Below, in pieces: positions 51,501-63,602 of a DNA stretch of 64,000 nucleotides. The notes under the pieces were generated by a model. It was given only the letters and a program-made list of their open reading frames with translations. It was not told where the DNA came from and ran no database searches. This DNA comes from Eonycteris spelaea (Eukaryota > Chordata > Mammalia > Chiroptera > Pteropodidae), in assembly GCA_003508835.1 (NCBI GenBank), contig PUFA01000022.1, positions 9,858,001-9,922,000 on the forward strand, read 5' to 3'. Each line of letters begins with the position of its first letter. Positions within the stretch are counted from its first letter, which is position 1. The translations under genes were made by a program, and so were the position numbers.

Positions 51501-54500
51501 CTAGCACGGAAGATAGAAAAATAATAAAATTCGAACATGTAGATAAGCGCTCTATAAAGATATTGTCGGGACGGCTTACAGAGAGATGGGGAGGGTGGAG
51601 GCGGCGGCGGCTGGGAGTTCGGTGCAGGGGAAGCGGGCTGAGTGGGCACGGACCGTGAAAGGGCAGCCGCCTCCGAACGGACAGAGAGCTGATGGCAAAG
51701 AAGCTGATCGTGGGGGAGACCAGCACCGGCCAACCATGAAGGCTGGCAGAGACCAGGTCATGGAAGATCTCTTACGACCTGCAGGAAACTTTGGATTTGA
51801 TCTCTATGAAAGGACTCTCCTGCCTACAGTGTGGAGAATGAACTGGAGGAGAGACTAGGCAAGGCTACGGTTAGGGGAAGCAAATATATCTCGAACGCGG
51901 GAACTAAGTCCAAGCAGAGAAATGGGACGATGTGAGAAAAAATTGAAAAAGAGAAATGATGATCGAGATATAAAGGGCAGAAGGAAAAACAAGGATCTAT
52001 AAGGACTCCTGGCATCGACTCTAAAAATTGTGTATAATGTGGGACATTAATTAAAAGTAAAACAACACCCTTAAAAGATTTCCAGATTCCAACATACAAC
52101 TTATTATTTTAAAACAAAACTGAGTTAAGAAGTTTCCTGGGATAAGACCCTCTTCTGAATTCTGACATGTCTTCTGCTCTCTTAAGCTTTGAGGAACAAA
52201 ATTATTATATCTTATCATACCCAACACATTTATAACCAAACAATAATAATCCTTCATATGTAGAGAACTTTTAATTTTTCAAAATTCTTTCACAAATGCT
52301 ACATGTTTTATTCTCACATGACTTTTCCAAATATGTAGCGTAGATTTTAAAAAGGCTAAATTACCTGCCTAGGATGATCAGGAAATGGAAAAACTGGAAC
52401 TAGAATCCAGGTGTAATGATTTATAACCCTAGACATTTTTTCCCTCTTCATTACGCTTTTGCTAATCATTATCTGTAAACATGAACAGAGATAATCAGTG
52501 GTGTACTGGTGCCAAAAGTTTAACGACTGTGTCTCCGCGGCGGAGACGGGGCGAGCCCTGATTTACAGCTTTGGCCCATTTCTGTGGTGTAAATGCTCCT
52601 GATTCTATGCACCAACTGACGTCACTAAGCACAGGGTTCAGAGGTAATGCACATAGTCAGCCCTTGCAAGCCAGTGGGAGCTGGCTGTGTTTGAAAGAGG
52701 ATCTATTCGATGCCGATTCCAACATTTCATCAAATGAAATTAGTTATTTCAGGATACAATTTTCTAAATGTCATACCTGTCTAATTTTTGTGAGTCCTCA
52801 GTTGATGGCCTGGCATGTGACATGTCTGGATAAAAAAAGGCAGGTATTGAAATCACCTCTAAGGATCCAGACTTCAGTTGTCTTTTGAATCTATAAACAG
52901 AAGTAAGTGGAGGCTTGTAATTAACATATTTGATTTACCAAAATAACATAAATACTTAAAAAGTACTTCCTTGTGCATATCCATATAATATTTTGATTTC
53001 AATTATTTTACATGTTGATCCATGATATTAACATCATAAAACTAATACTTCGTAGCCAAAGTATTTTAGAAATCACAGACAGACATATCAAAAAATTAAA
53101 ACACACAGATTACACATTCCTAGATGACTTATATTTCCAAAAGTCTAACGTGCTCCCTTTTTGGCCTTTCTGCCTTCTCAAGCCATTCTCTTTGCCTGGC
53201 ATTCCCTCTTTCCTTTCGTCTGCCTGAAGAATGTCTACTCACACCTTTAGACTTAGCTCAGTTGTTACTTCTTAAGGAAGTCCTTCAACCTGCAGGTAGA
53301 GTGAAACACTTCCTACTCTATGCGTTCTCATATTGCCCTCCCCACGCCACTGTGAAAACGCGAGCCTCCTTTCTGACTTGGTTTTCGCCAGTTCTGTCGC
53401 CCACTTGAACATAAAGATTTGGAGGGCTGGGTCAGCATCTTGCCTGATAAAACAATTTTGTATTTGTTCAGCAGTGTGGTCTTGCACACCTTGGGCTGCA
53501 CACAGCTGGAAACTGTAGGCAGACGTCGTGAAAGTGACTTGTCACGGCAAGGAACACAGGAATGCTTTAAAGATAAACGAGTGGGCTTCTCACAGAGGCG
53601 ATGGATTCCATGGAGCATAGATATCATAACAATAATGTGAAAGATATAGATTTTAATAGTATAAATAGCCTCAAAATTGGGGGAAAATTATGAGCTACAC
53701 TTCATCACAGCCCAGAAAGAACTGCAGGTACTTTCTGCACAGCTACACATTAAAAAGAATACAATCACTGATAAAATAATTGGACAGAAAAAAAATAGGA
53801 TAGGAAAATGAAAAAAAAAGCCATTTAAAAATTTATCCAACAGTACTTACTTTTTTGTAATCATGTCAATAACAGATGTTAAGTAATCTTCATTACTCTA
53901 AAAATGAGAAAAATATTTACTGAAACTGAGGATGCCTCATAGTTTCACTAATACATGTTTGCTAGGGGTAAATTATTGATATGTGGAATGCCATTATGCC
54001 CTCGTCATTCCCAGTGTTTTCACTTCCTGTAAAAGAATTTAAAATACACATGTGTCTAAAAGAGCTGACTTGAAGACCGAAAAGATTTCATTGTCCTTTT
54101 TGTCACTCTATGAAAGATCACTACACATTATTTACACTGAAATTAGGAGGATACAAAAATTATGCATCTCAACAGGTTTGCCCTAAAAATGGGATGGCTG
54201 ATTTCAAAGAACTGCTCTTTTTGAAAGGATCTTCGTTTTACGAGTATTAAATGACAATAAGCTTACTTTGAAATCATTCCACATTTTTCCAGGCGGTATT
54301 ACTCAGCCTGATTCTCAGATTTTCTTCCATCAAAAAACTTTGTGAACCTACTCTTCATTGAACACTGTGCTAGATCAGATGACAGACTCATCAGTAAATA
54401 GCTTTTGGTGGTTCATTCTCTCAGATGATTTTTTAAAAAAACATCACCAGTAGCATTTACGAGATGGAGCCTCAGGGTCCGCAACATTCCCAATATGAAA

Positions 54501-57500
54501 TTCTGAAACTATTTTGAATGATGACAGTTCTACTGTCAAGTCTGAGTACTCTGAACGTCAACTCTGAATGTGCGTCAGGTTGTGCGTTAGCAATACAAGT
54601 GATGGTGCAGATAACTCTACGACAGTACTTGTTCTCAAGCTAGCCAGAAACGGAGTCACCAGCTATGTGTTACACACCGACACATATTATATGTTAAACA
54701 TAGTAGTAAAGTTACGCTTCTTAAGCATTCTGTATTCCCTTTTAAAATTGGTCCCCCCTTATTTTATTATTGATCTAAACATTTTAGGCAGATGTGCATT
54801 GCGTCGGCGGCGAAGAAATAAAGATTATATTGTGTAACAGGAAAATCAGTGATGAAACATTCTGGAGATTATGTATATGCTTTCAATATTAAGAAAGCGA
54901 ATGTGGAGAGCAAGATTATTTCATCTTTTATTTACATTTTCCTGTTAGTCCTTCTGTTGCTATTTTGTTTAAAGGTTTTTCTTTCTTCAAAGACACATTT
55001 TATTATAGAAAATTCGAACACCAGAGAAAATAAGGACAATAAAGGTGCCTCTAATGCCCAACATCCAGAGACAACCATTATCTGTACTTTGGAGACCGTC
55101 ATTCCGAGGTTGCTCACTCTCTTTCGTCCTTATGTATTTCATCTGTCCGCACTATCTTTTTGCCCTTCTTCCTTCCTTCTATCACATTTTATACAGATAT
55201 TATGTTAAACATGATGCTTCACAACTTTTTTCACTAAACAATATGAAATGGACATTGTTTTACGTCTGTGAATATGCTATTGTTCTTTCCGTTGGCACAG
55301 ATCATGGCAGTGCAGACATGAGTATTTAATCAATCTCTCATTGGTAGACATTTTGGTTGTTTCTAATATTATGTTTGTATAGCATGGAAAACCCTTGAAA
55401 TAATTACTTATTGAATATGTATGATGTGCCACCCATCATTCTAAATCCTTTAAATAGATTAGCTAACTTAACTGCCCAAACAACCCTATAACAAAAGTAA
55501 TAATATCATCACTATTTTACAGATAAGAAAAAGTGAAGCATAGAGAAGTAACTTGTCCAGGTTGACGAGCCAGGGAGGGGAGAAGTTGGCAATCTAGATC
55601 CGGAGTCTGTGTTCCCAACTACTGTATTTTTTTTTTTTAATTCCTGCCTGATTACCTCCTTTGGATAACTTCAGAGAATTGAGATTTCTGAGATAAAGGA
55701 TATGCACATTTTAAATCTGATACGTTTTGCCAAATTCCCCTCCAAAAGGCCTTATGGTATTAATATTTATACAGAACTTTATAATTTTACATGGGCACTA
55801 GAGGCAAGATAGAAACTTTGGGGCCATTGAGAGACGTAGATTTGAATCTGCTCTATTAATTACTGGGCAAGTTACTTTGATTAAGCTATTTCTTCATCTG
55901 TAAAATCAGGATAGAACTACCTCCTTACAGGGGTGTAACACAGGTTATAAATAATGTATATAAAAATGGTCCATAATCCTTCAGATATAGGAAGGAGTCC
56001 CTCAGTTAATGATAGTCATTGTTTCTACTTAATATAAATGATCTCTTGATTTGTATACCAACCTTTTATTGGGCTGGGCAGGTTTTATTACTATAGCATC
56101 AATTTTAATGCTCTGTTCATAAATAGGATTTCTCTACCACATAGTACGCATGGCTCCTAGTACCAAAATTAACAACACAATCTCATTTGTCCACATGGAA
56201 CCATGATTTTGAAATAAACTTTTTAGACTGACATATATAATTCCTTCTCTGTGGTATTAAACAGGTATTAAAGATATTGTCTGCTACTCGAAAAAGGCAT
56301 CTGTGAATTACTTTTTTAATTTAAGAAAAACATTTGCAGTGCTACACAGCCGATCACAGAGCAGGGGCAGTTGGAGACCGCGCGTTGGGAGTTAAACGAG
56401 CTTCTCACTCTTCATACGTACGTACATCGGCAACAGAGACAATCACCACGGAGTCCTTCTCCTCCGCCAGAGTCATCCTGGAGACCAGAGAGGTCAGCGC
56501 TTGCTTCAGGTGACTGTGACTTCCTCTCCTCCGGTGGAGATACCCAGCGCCAAAGACACTGCGGACACGCCGGGACGGAGTCACCATGCCGAACCACGGA
56601 AGGAAACACAATTCAGCATTAGTATATGCGCTTCTTTCTATGTCTGGGTCAGCTGTAAGGTCACAGGAAGAGTGTTTGGAACCACTACAGAAGTGACCCA
56701 AATGGCTTTTCATTTTTATCATGTATTTTATTTTCCGCCTGAGGAAATTCCAAGCTGCAGTGGACGCCACGAAAGAAGTTCTCATGGTGGCGGGATTCGG
56801 TGTAGCAAAAATGCAAACTAACCCCTGGCCATTTATTATAGCGTTCATCCAACTGGGTACCAAACGTCACACTCTGGCTAATTCTCTACGCTTCTTAAGA
56901 AGACACTGGAACCCCAAATAGAAAACAAAAACAAAAACAAAAACAAAAAAACGCTATGAAATACTTTCATCTGTAAAATAAAATGTGTCAAGTAACTCCC
57001 AAATGATTTGATGGAATGAATCCACGTCCCTAAGTGAGGACCTTGGAAAATCCTCTCCCTAAAGAACAATAGTCAGGGCCCTGATATACGACAAACTGAG
57101 AAACCTTTATTTTAGAAAACTTGAACTTTAGTGAGAACAGTAAGAATCAGCATTTTCCTGATTACTACTGGGTTGGAACATATATTTATGTTTATTGACC
57201 TCTAGATATTCTTTTGTGAAATCCTGTTTGACCTCTTGTCCATCTCTCTATGGAGCTGTCTGCAGTTTCTCATGGATTGATTGATGTCCTTTATAGATCC
57301 TGAACACAAGCCCTTTGTCAGTTATGTGTGTGACAAACATCATCTACCACTCTGGGTTCCCTTCTCAATGTTTTACCTCTTGATGAACAGAAGTTCTTAA
57401 TTTTAATATAGCATCATTTATCAGGTATTTCCTTTATAGTTAGTGCTTTTTGATTGCTGTCAAGAAATCTTTGCTTATCTTCAGGCCATAGGGATAGTCT

Positions 57501-60500
57501 CCTGAATATCTTCTAGATGGTTTACTGTTTGCATTTCATATTTAGATCCATAATCCACCTAAAATTGACTTTTATGGACGAGGTGAGTCAGGAATCCAGT
57601 TTCAAGCTGCAGGATCCACTCTAATGCAGTTCCTGGAATGGCTTCCCATGCCTTGGGATAGGGAATGCATTTATAAAAGTTTAAGAGGCCCTTAGGGACC
57701 CGATGGCAACCTACCTCTTCTGTTTCAACTACCCTCTCTCCGAACCAGTCTTTAAGTACATAAAGCCTTTCAGCGTCTCTGATTGACCAAACAGCCCTCT
57801 CTCATCTGCAGGCTTCTGTGCATGCCATTCCTTTTTTGCCTAAAACACTCTTCATCTGATTCCTTGTCCTAATTCTACTCTTTCCTCTGGTTCTTTGTGC
57901 TCATTCTACTCATTCTTTCTAAATCAGGTTGGGTGCACAGCTATGTAGTCTCATCTCATCCCTCATAGAACTGATCGCCCTTCTGTTGTCACCCATTTGT
58001 CTTCCTAGGTAGGATGTAAGCTTGACGAGGGAGGGCAGGCACTGCTTCTCGCTTGCTCACCATTATGAAGTCCAGCACTAATATAATGATTAGCACAAAG
58101 CAATGTCAATAAGTTTGGGATGAATAAATAAATGGCCAATCCCTGTTATTATTTGGCCTCTGCCCCGTGTCTTACTGCCAATGGCCTCCAGCCCCACAGC
58201 GCACACAACCCACACCTTTTTCCCAGGCCCTCTCGCCATTAGGCCTTGCACATTTCTTTTCCTCTACCTGGACAATCCTCCTCTACTCTTCCACTACCCG
58301 TCACCTACCTTTTCCCTAGTTCGCCTATTCCAATTCTTTCCCCTCTTTATGTCTCAGCTTAGATGTCGCTTCCTTCAGCAAGTTTTCCTGAACTCTCCGA
58401 GCAGAGATTACCTGCCCTACCTTGTGTTTCCCCGATCACAGCACTGGGCACTCTATCTTGCACTAGCTTTCTCATTTGTCCTATGAGGACGGGGTACCTG
58501 TCCTGTTCACCACTGTATCTCCAGGGCCTACCATATGGTAGAAGCTTGTGAAGTGACAGGTCACAGGAGACTTCACAAAGAAATTGTTAGTTAAGCTGAG
58601 AAGTCTTATTGGATAAGGGACTATACTTATATGACAAGTTAGTTGTGGGTTGACAGGAAGTGGCACGTTCATTACAGGCAGTGACCAGTGTGTGCTGATC
58701 ACTTTTCCCATTTATGAGGACCATAAGTACTTGTGGTTGCTGGGAAGGTGGGAGGGGGCAGAAACGAAGATTTGAAAGGTATTGTGCATATATTAAGTCA
58801 AAGAGCTACTTCATTCCTAAATGTGCTGAGGAACTATTGAAGAATTCTAAGCAGGAGTTGAGCATGGGGAGTTATACATTTTGGTAGGTATCTGAAGAAA
58901 GTGTGAAGAATGGACTAACTTTAGTCATACTAAAACCATGAGAAAAATTACAAGTCTGTTTCAACCATGCAAGAAAGGTGGAATCAATAAAAAAGTCACA
59001 GAGGGGCTGCAGAGAGCAGAAACTGTTTAAGATATTCTCACACTATAGGATAAATGAGACTGAAGATGGATCCCCCAGTAGGCCCTACTACAGGCTTCAG
59101 TACTTTTACAAATATTTTATGTGTTAGGATCTTTTTGTTACCAGGAACAAATCTGCCTTTAAATTACTAGTGGTAATGGAGGTTTATCTGCAAGCTGGTC
59201 CTCCCAAGAACCTAAGAGAAATCATCAAAAGGGCCTCGGAAGAAGGATCGATACATCGTGCAGCATGGCTGGAAATCAAGGAATAGTTGGGGAGTCGGAA
59301 GATTATCAGGAAGTGACACAGCTCTGATAGCTGTGTGATCTCAACACCCCTAAGACCAAGACCTCGCTCCCTCCTTCCTTCCACTCTGTATCACGGATTT
59401 CTGCTTATCTTTGCTCACGTTTATCCAAGGCTGTGCTTCTTGGTGTCTAACGTTTCGTAGTCACTATGCAATGGGCTTTTTTTTTTCTGTGTCTTTCAAC
59501 TCTTCCTCCTTTAGACTCTGGCTTTTGTATAGGACATACTTTCTCATACATCCGCGCACATGTTTATGCATGTCTATGTGCATATTTATATGTCGCAATC
59601 TAAAATACTCCTACAAGGGGGGCTGATGCAGTTAAAGAGTTTTACGAGTATAATCTCCACAAGTGCCTTAATCTTTCTAAATATCAATTTTCTCAGGTGT
59701 GAAAAAGAGATAGATCATCATAGGCCCTACTACACTGGGTTATGTGGACTAAATGAGACAATAAAAGCAAACACATATCTCAGTATTTGGAACAGTGAGA
59801 ATTCAGTCGATGTCAAACAATGTCTCTGGCACCCATCCCAACACGATAGGTTTGTTAGAGGCCTGTGATGCAGAACACCACCGCTGATGCCCAAGGAACT
59901 GCTGGAGCAGAGGTCAGCAACCTTCTTCTATAAATGTCCAGACAGTAAACATTTTTGGCTCTCAGGCCATACTGTCTCTGTCACAACTACTCAACTTTCA
60001 ACTCCACGTTCAAGTGCGAAAGCAGCCACAGACAACAGTAAGTGATAAGCAACAAGTCCATATTTTTTTTATAAAGCAGATCGAGCCTTGGGCTGCGGTT
60101 TGCTGACCCCTGGCCCAGAGGGACTCACTCATTGGAATGAACAAGGTTTGTGAGAATGGCAAGCTTCGAGAGTTGGCCTCATGTCCCTGCTTCTAACTCA
60201 AATGCTTTCCCCCTTCTTCTCTATCTGGTGAGCTGGAACTCATTCTTCAAGCCTTAACTTAAACATCACTTCTCTGGTAAAGCTTTTGCCAACCTTGGTC
60301 CCCAGAAGGATGAGGAAATAAGAAAGTAACCAGATAAGAATAGATTTATCAAAACCAAGGGAGAAAAGAGTTACCAAGTACTTAACAGATGCTTAACATA
60401 TTTTGGACTTACATTGACTTATTTTCAAATTAAATTTGAATTCAAGTCTCTAAATATTTATTGAACTATTTTTTTCTCATAGACAATCTGTGAAATAATT

Positions 60501-63403
60501 TCTGGTAATCCAAACTAATGTCAGATAGGCTGATAGTCTGAATATCAAATGAGCATCATTTTAATGGATTACATTTTAAAACTTAAAAGCATGTCCCACA
60601 GATCAAAATATCTGTATCAATTCTAACTTTCTTACCTCCTGTTTTCTCTTTGCCAATGATGACATCAGGATAGAGTCTGCCTGCTTTCCTTAGATGAGGG
60701 AAAAAGAACTTTAAGACTTCAAATGCATTAGATACTGTTTTGTTCTCATCCAATGTACTCACTGTCTTCTCAACTAAAGAGAAAAATAATTGGGCTTCTG
60801 AGTTCACTACTCTAGGAATTTTTCTCCTTCAGGTATAATTTTTTCAAAAAATAAGGGTTAATAAATTAATTCAATGATTAATTTAGTATCCATATACAAG
60901 AGAAATACCATTAACTGTAAATTATTAAAATCATATGGCTACAAAATATAACTCAAAAGATTACTGACTCACATTCATTTTAAAAACAATACAGCAGGTC
61001 CTCAAATGGCATCATTTCGTTCAACGTCCTTTTATTGAGGCTGCTAAGTTGCCAGAGGAACTTAACTCTCGTTTATATCTCTTAGCATACAGTGAAATTG
61101 GTTTCCTTATCTATCACTTCACTTAAGGTCACAGAACCAACCAACAGTATTAAGTGAAGACTTCCTGTATTTACGTCTAGCACTGTGAGCTCCACATCCA
61201 GAGGTTAATAAAACTGTCAAGTCCAAATAAAGGAAGCATAACTGAAAGATACTATAATTAATCTGATTTGCTACTCTGTTAATATCAAACCATTAAAGTT
61301 TATACCTCTATAATTTCATTTTGTAGCCCCCTAAAATATTTGATGGCTCCAATTGTACCATGTATTGAATTTGCCTCTACAATTTTGAAAAAGAACAAAG
61401 TTGGAGGCCTCATATTACTCAATTTTAATTCGTAATACACAATACAATCAAGATGACATGCCATTATGGAAAAAAAATAGACACATGGATCAGTTGAAGA
61501 AAATAGAGAATCCAGAAATTAACTCACACAAATATGGTCAATTAAGTTTTGAAAAAGGTGCAAAGGCAATTCGATGCAGAAAGGACAGCCTTTTTAACAA
61601 ATGGTGCTAAGATACTTGGACATCTATGGGAAAAGGATTGAACCTTGACTTATTCTTCACACTATTTATAAAAATCAACTCAAAGGCTTCACAGACCTAA
61701 AATGTAAAACTTAAAACTATAAAATAAAAAAAAGAAAATTCTAATAAACTAAGTAAAGAGTTCTTAAATACAACATTGAAAGTATACTACGTAAAAAGAA
61801 AAATTGATAAATTGGACTTCATCAGAATTAAAAATGTTTGCTTTTGAAAAAACACCATAAGGAGAATGAAAAGACAAGCTGCAGACTGAGAAAATATTTC
61901 CAAAGCACATATCCATCTGATATGTATTCAGGATATATACAGAACTCTCAAAACTCAACAACAAGAAAACAAACCTCCCAATTAAAAAAAAAATGTGCAA
62001 AAAGACTTGAATAGACATTTCACAAAGAAGAGATACAGATGGCAAATAAGGACATAAAAATGTCTAACATCTTTACACTACAGAAATACAACTCACAACT
62101 ATGAGATACCATGGCATTAGAATGTTATAACAAACATGAGTGACTGGAACTCTCATACAATTGCTGCAAGGAATGTAAAATGGTATGGCCTCTCTGGAAA
62201 ACAATTTGGCAGTTCTTATAAAGTTAAACATACATTTACCATATGCCCATCAATCCTAGATATCTATTCTAGAAATGAAGACTCTCTTCAAATGAAAAAG
62301 CTGTACATGAGTGCTTATAGCAACAGGTATTTGTAATCCAAAAACAAACAAACGAACAGACAGAAAACAAAACAAAAAAAACACAAAAAACAAACAAAAA
62401 ACTGAAAACAACACAAATGTCCCTCAATGGGTGAAACAAACTATCCATTATACATCCATACAGTGGCATGCTACTCGGCAATAAAAAGGCAACAGAAAAT
62501 TGCCACACAACCACTTGGATGAATCTATGCGAAGTGAATGAAGCCAGTCTCATAGGGTCACACATTGTACGATTCCTTTGTGTGGCATTTGGGAAAATGG
62601 AAAACTATAGGAACAGAGAACTGATCAGTGGTTGCCAAGAGTTAAGAGTGGGGGTGGTATTTGACTACAAAGGAGTAAGTGTGACACAGGACTTTTTATC
62701 CAGGAAAAAAAAGGGAACCACAAAGGTTGATGTACCGGAGAGTGTGGCCTTCACTTTGGCTACAGTGAAGATAGGTGGGGACAAGACTGGAGAGAGAGAA
62801 AAAATAAGAGTATGTTAGTCGTCATCCAGATGAAGCATGAAGGGGGCCTGACTAGGGAAGTAGAGATGGCGATGGGAAAATATAGACAGATTGTGAGATG
62901 TATAGGTTCGCGAATCAGCAGGATCGCTTAGTGACTGGCATGGAAGTATACAGAGGGGAGAGGTAGGAGTCAGAGCTGATGCTCAGGTTTCTGACTGTGT
63001 CTCTTGGGTGGATCATGGACAGTGGTACAACTCACAGAGATGAAAAACACAGGAAGGCCATGTTCCAGGTAGAGATGAGAGGAAGTATATCAAAGTCTCT
63101 TACCTGATTTTTCTGTGTCTCGTAATAAAAGAACGAGTCCTGACTTAGTTATATTTATTGGGGAGAAATGCCCTAAAACCAGAAAGCGTAAAATCCAAAT
63201 TTCCAAACACAAACTATAAAACAAGAAACAAAAGCAAAAGCAACACAAACCTAAGTTTCTTGATAGGTTTTTTCTAACACCATACTTCATTCTATTCAAG
63301 ACTTTGATTAGCTCTTGGTGATTTCTTTTAGTTTGATTTTTTAAATGTAGAATATTTTCCTTAAACTCCAAAATACGGTTTCTACAATTGAATAGTTGAT
63401 TAT
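45388..63403 (-). CDS. MGAT4D: MGAT4D (GnT1IP), 3' nine exons, frame broken twice: candidate pseudogene
   Basis: MGAT4D is a type II Golgi membrane protein of the MGAT4 (GlcNAc-transferase IV) family. In male germ cells it binds and inhibits MGAT1 and so blocks complex N-glycan synthesis. Exons, right to left: 63403-63251, 60773-60636, 56558-56426, 53897-53851, 52890-52777, 51097-51022, 50070-49956, 47496-47367 and 45510-45388. They carry the stem coiled coil, FFPHLRK, the glycosyltransferase-like fold with the acidic motif LEDD, and the [13 protein letters not shown] segment typical of MGAT4 proteins. The exons encoding the cytosolic tail and membrane anchor must lie beyond 64000. Splice sites are good and phases chain, but exon 56558-56426 and exon 47496-47367 are each one base short of frame, with stops soon after. 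Gene identity is near certain from family motifs, exon order and synteny. Function is doubtful if the sequence is correct. Confidence 0.93.
45775..46330. mobile_element. Tigger-family (pogo-like) DNA transposon relic
   Basis: The left end has GTGGATGCTTGAAACTGTGG and AACCCCATATACACTGTACT. The right end has ACTGAAACTGTGGAAACTGG and GATAAGGGGGTCTACTATAT. These are the ends of non-autonomous Tigger elements. No transposase frame. Confidence 0.8.
46750..47240 (-). repeat. Old LINE-1 fragment
   Basis: TATAGTATCTTTCTTGATCC, CTGAAGTCTACTCTGTTAGT and TCTACCATTCTGG resemble antisense L1. It ends about 120 bases from the MGAT4D exon at 47367. Confidence 0.5.
47367..47496 (-). CDS. MGAT4D: MGAT4D exon: KPID segment, 1-nt deletion
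   Basis: Acceptor CACAG and donor GTGAGT. Encodes [20 protein letters not shown], then DKPIDLLL. The following residues [14 protein letters not shown] are present one base out: TTG is followed by GG then GAC where a full codon belongs (CCCC at 47408-47411 on the + strand). 130 nt, 131 expected. In the entry frame TAA occurs at 47395-47393. Confidence 0.92.
48690..49260 (+). repeat. Old LINE-1-like fragment
   Basis: CTTATGGAATTAATAAAAAC and ATGGATTATTATGTAGCGCT follow the sense L1 3' region in degenerate form. Confidence 0.45.
49956..50070 (-). CDS. MGAT4D: MGAT4D exon with LEDD metal-site motif
   Basis: 115 nt, acceptor TCCAG and donor GTAAGC. Encodes [20 protein letters not shown], then [22 protein letters not shown] is the family's DXD-like motif. 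Open. Confidence 0.95.
51022..51097 (-). CDS. MGAT4D: MGAT4D exon: [10 protein letters not shown] segment
   Basis: 76 nt, acceptor TTTAG and donor GTACGA. Encodes [20 protein letters not shown] and MYYLQ, equivalent to WRTKQNLDYCFLMMYAQ of MGAT4A. Open. Confidence 0.95.
51430..51900 (+). repeat. Old interspersed repeat, family not assigned
   Basis: The end (GACTCTCCTGCCTACAGTGT, then GGAGAATGAACTGGAGGAGA) resembles a common mammalian repeat also suspected at 37500 and 62720. A (GGC)-rich patch near 51598-51612 lies within it. An antisense frame at 51422-51733 is not supported. Confidence 0.4.
52250..52440 (-). repeat. Possible MIR SINE fragment
   Basis: TTACCTGCCTAGGATGATCA and AACTAGAATCCAGGTGTAAT resemble a reverse MIR core. 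Confidence 0.45.
52777..52890 (-). CDS. MGAT4D: MGAT4D exon: LEVISIP segment
   Basis: 114 nt, acceptor TATAG and donor GTATGA. Encodes [20 protein letters not shown], then [18 protein letters not shown], matching the SGLVEVISPPESYYPD region of MGAT4A. Open. Confidence 0.94.
53140..53480 (+). repeat. LINE-2 fragment
   Basis: TTTGCCTGGCATTCCCTCTT, TTTAGACTTAGCTCAGTTGT and AAGGAAGTCCTTCAACCTGC are the L2 3' region. Confidence 0.65.
53851..53897 (-). CDS. MGAT4D: MGAT4D short exon
   Basis: 47 nt, acceptor TTTTAG and donor GTAAGT. Encodes [15 protein letters not shown], aligning with IDYVHGVVANLEKEF of MGAT4A. Found by family alignment; too short for an open-frame scan. Confidence 0.9.
55400..55625 (-). 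repeat. MIR SINE
   Basis: Nearly full reverse MIR: TTTTACAGATAAGAAAAAGT, then AGAGAAGTAACTTGTCCAGG, then ATCCGGAGTCTGTGTTC. Confidence 0.87.
55795..56015 (+). repeat. MIR SINE
   Basis: Sense MIR: TAGATTTGAATCTGCTCTAT, TTACTGGGCAAGTTACTTTG and TTCATCTGTAAAATCAGGAT. Confidence 0.75.
56426..56558 (-). CDS. MGAT4D: MGAT4D exon: start of catalytic-like fold, 1-nt deletion
   Basis: Acceptor CCGCAG and donor GTACGT. The entry frame, fixed by the previous exon, gives VSLALGIST, aligning with VSIVMGIPT of MGAT4A. The rest aligns only one base out: [20 protein letters not shown], then [14 protein letters not shown]. Between ACC and AGA five bases remain where six are needed (56531-56532). The exon is 133 nt, 134 expected. 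In the entry frame TGA occurs at 56508-56506. Confidence 0.9.
57180..57660 (-). repeat. LINE-1 ORF2 fragment
   Basis: Antisense L1: GATCCTGAACACAAGCCCTT, CTTCAGGCCATAGGGATAGT and TTTAGATCCATAATCCACCT. Confidence 0.75.
57770..58560 (+). repeat. Two LINE-2 3' fragments in tandem
   Basis: 57770-58135 ends with AAGCTTGACGAGGGAGGGCA and a GGATGAATAAATAAATGG tail. 58185-58560 is a second copy with CTCAGCTTAGATGTCGCTTC and CACTGTATCTCCAGGGCCTA. Confidence 0.7.
59905..60115. mobile_element. hAT-Charlie-type non-autonomous DNA transposon
   Basis: GAGGTCAGCAACCTTCTTCT at one end and TTTGCTGACCCCTGGCCC at the other, with the internal GTCACAACTACTCAACTTTC and GCGAAAGCAGCCACAGACAA. A recognisable Charlie-related MITE; the exact subfamily is not named. 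Confidence 0.7.
60636..60773 (-). CDS. MGAT4D: MGAT4D exon: FFPHLRK segment
   Basis: 138 nt, acceptor TTTAG and donor GTAAGA. Encodes [20 protein letters not shown], then [20 protein letters not shown] and GKEKTG, aligning with YYHLPHLLKNEG in MGAT4A. Confidence 0.94.
61395..62815 (+). repeat. LINE-1 ORF2 end and 3'UTR
   Basis: GTTGGAGGCCTCATATTACT, AAAAGGATTGAACCTTGACT, ATGTCCCTCAATGGGTGAAA and GAATGAAGCCAGTCTCATAG follow L1 in order over 1.4 kb. Frames are broken throughout. Confidence 0.78.
62720..63080 (+). repeat. Old interspersed repeat, family not assigned
   Basis: Purine-rich text (GGATCATGGACAGTGGTACA) resembling the repeats at 37500 and 51430. It reaches to about 170 bases from the MGAT4D exon at 63251. 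Confidence 0.35.
63251..63403 (-). CDS. MGAT4D: MGAT4D exon: luminal stem coiled coil
   Basis: 153 nt, acceptor TGCAG and a weak donor GTTTGT. Encodes [20 protein letters not shown], then [20 protein letters not shown], a helical stem as in other MGAT4 proteins. Phase 1 out. Confidence 0.88.
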
Positions 63404-63519
63404 CTGCAAAGAAAACATATGTTTAAGTTCAGACATGTAGCAATGGCATCGTACAATTTTCTAAAACATAACAAAAATGTAAAATATATGCTTCAATATA
63501 GCTATATATAGCCTTATAT

Positions 63520-63602
63520 TTATATATGTACATACAGTGCTATATATTATATATATACATACACACGCATACACGCATACACACATGCACACACACACAC
63601 CC
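63520..63602. repeat. (TA)n and (CA)n microsatellite
   Basis: ATATATACATACACACGCAT followed by CACACACACACC in the MGAT4D intron. Confidence 0.85.

Noticed and set aside
51422..51858. Overlapping frames around the GGC-rich patch, considered as a possible retrocopied first exon
   Set aside because: The downstream text matches an old interspersed repeat, and no protein family is recognisable in any frame.
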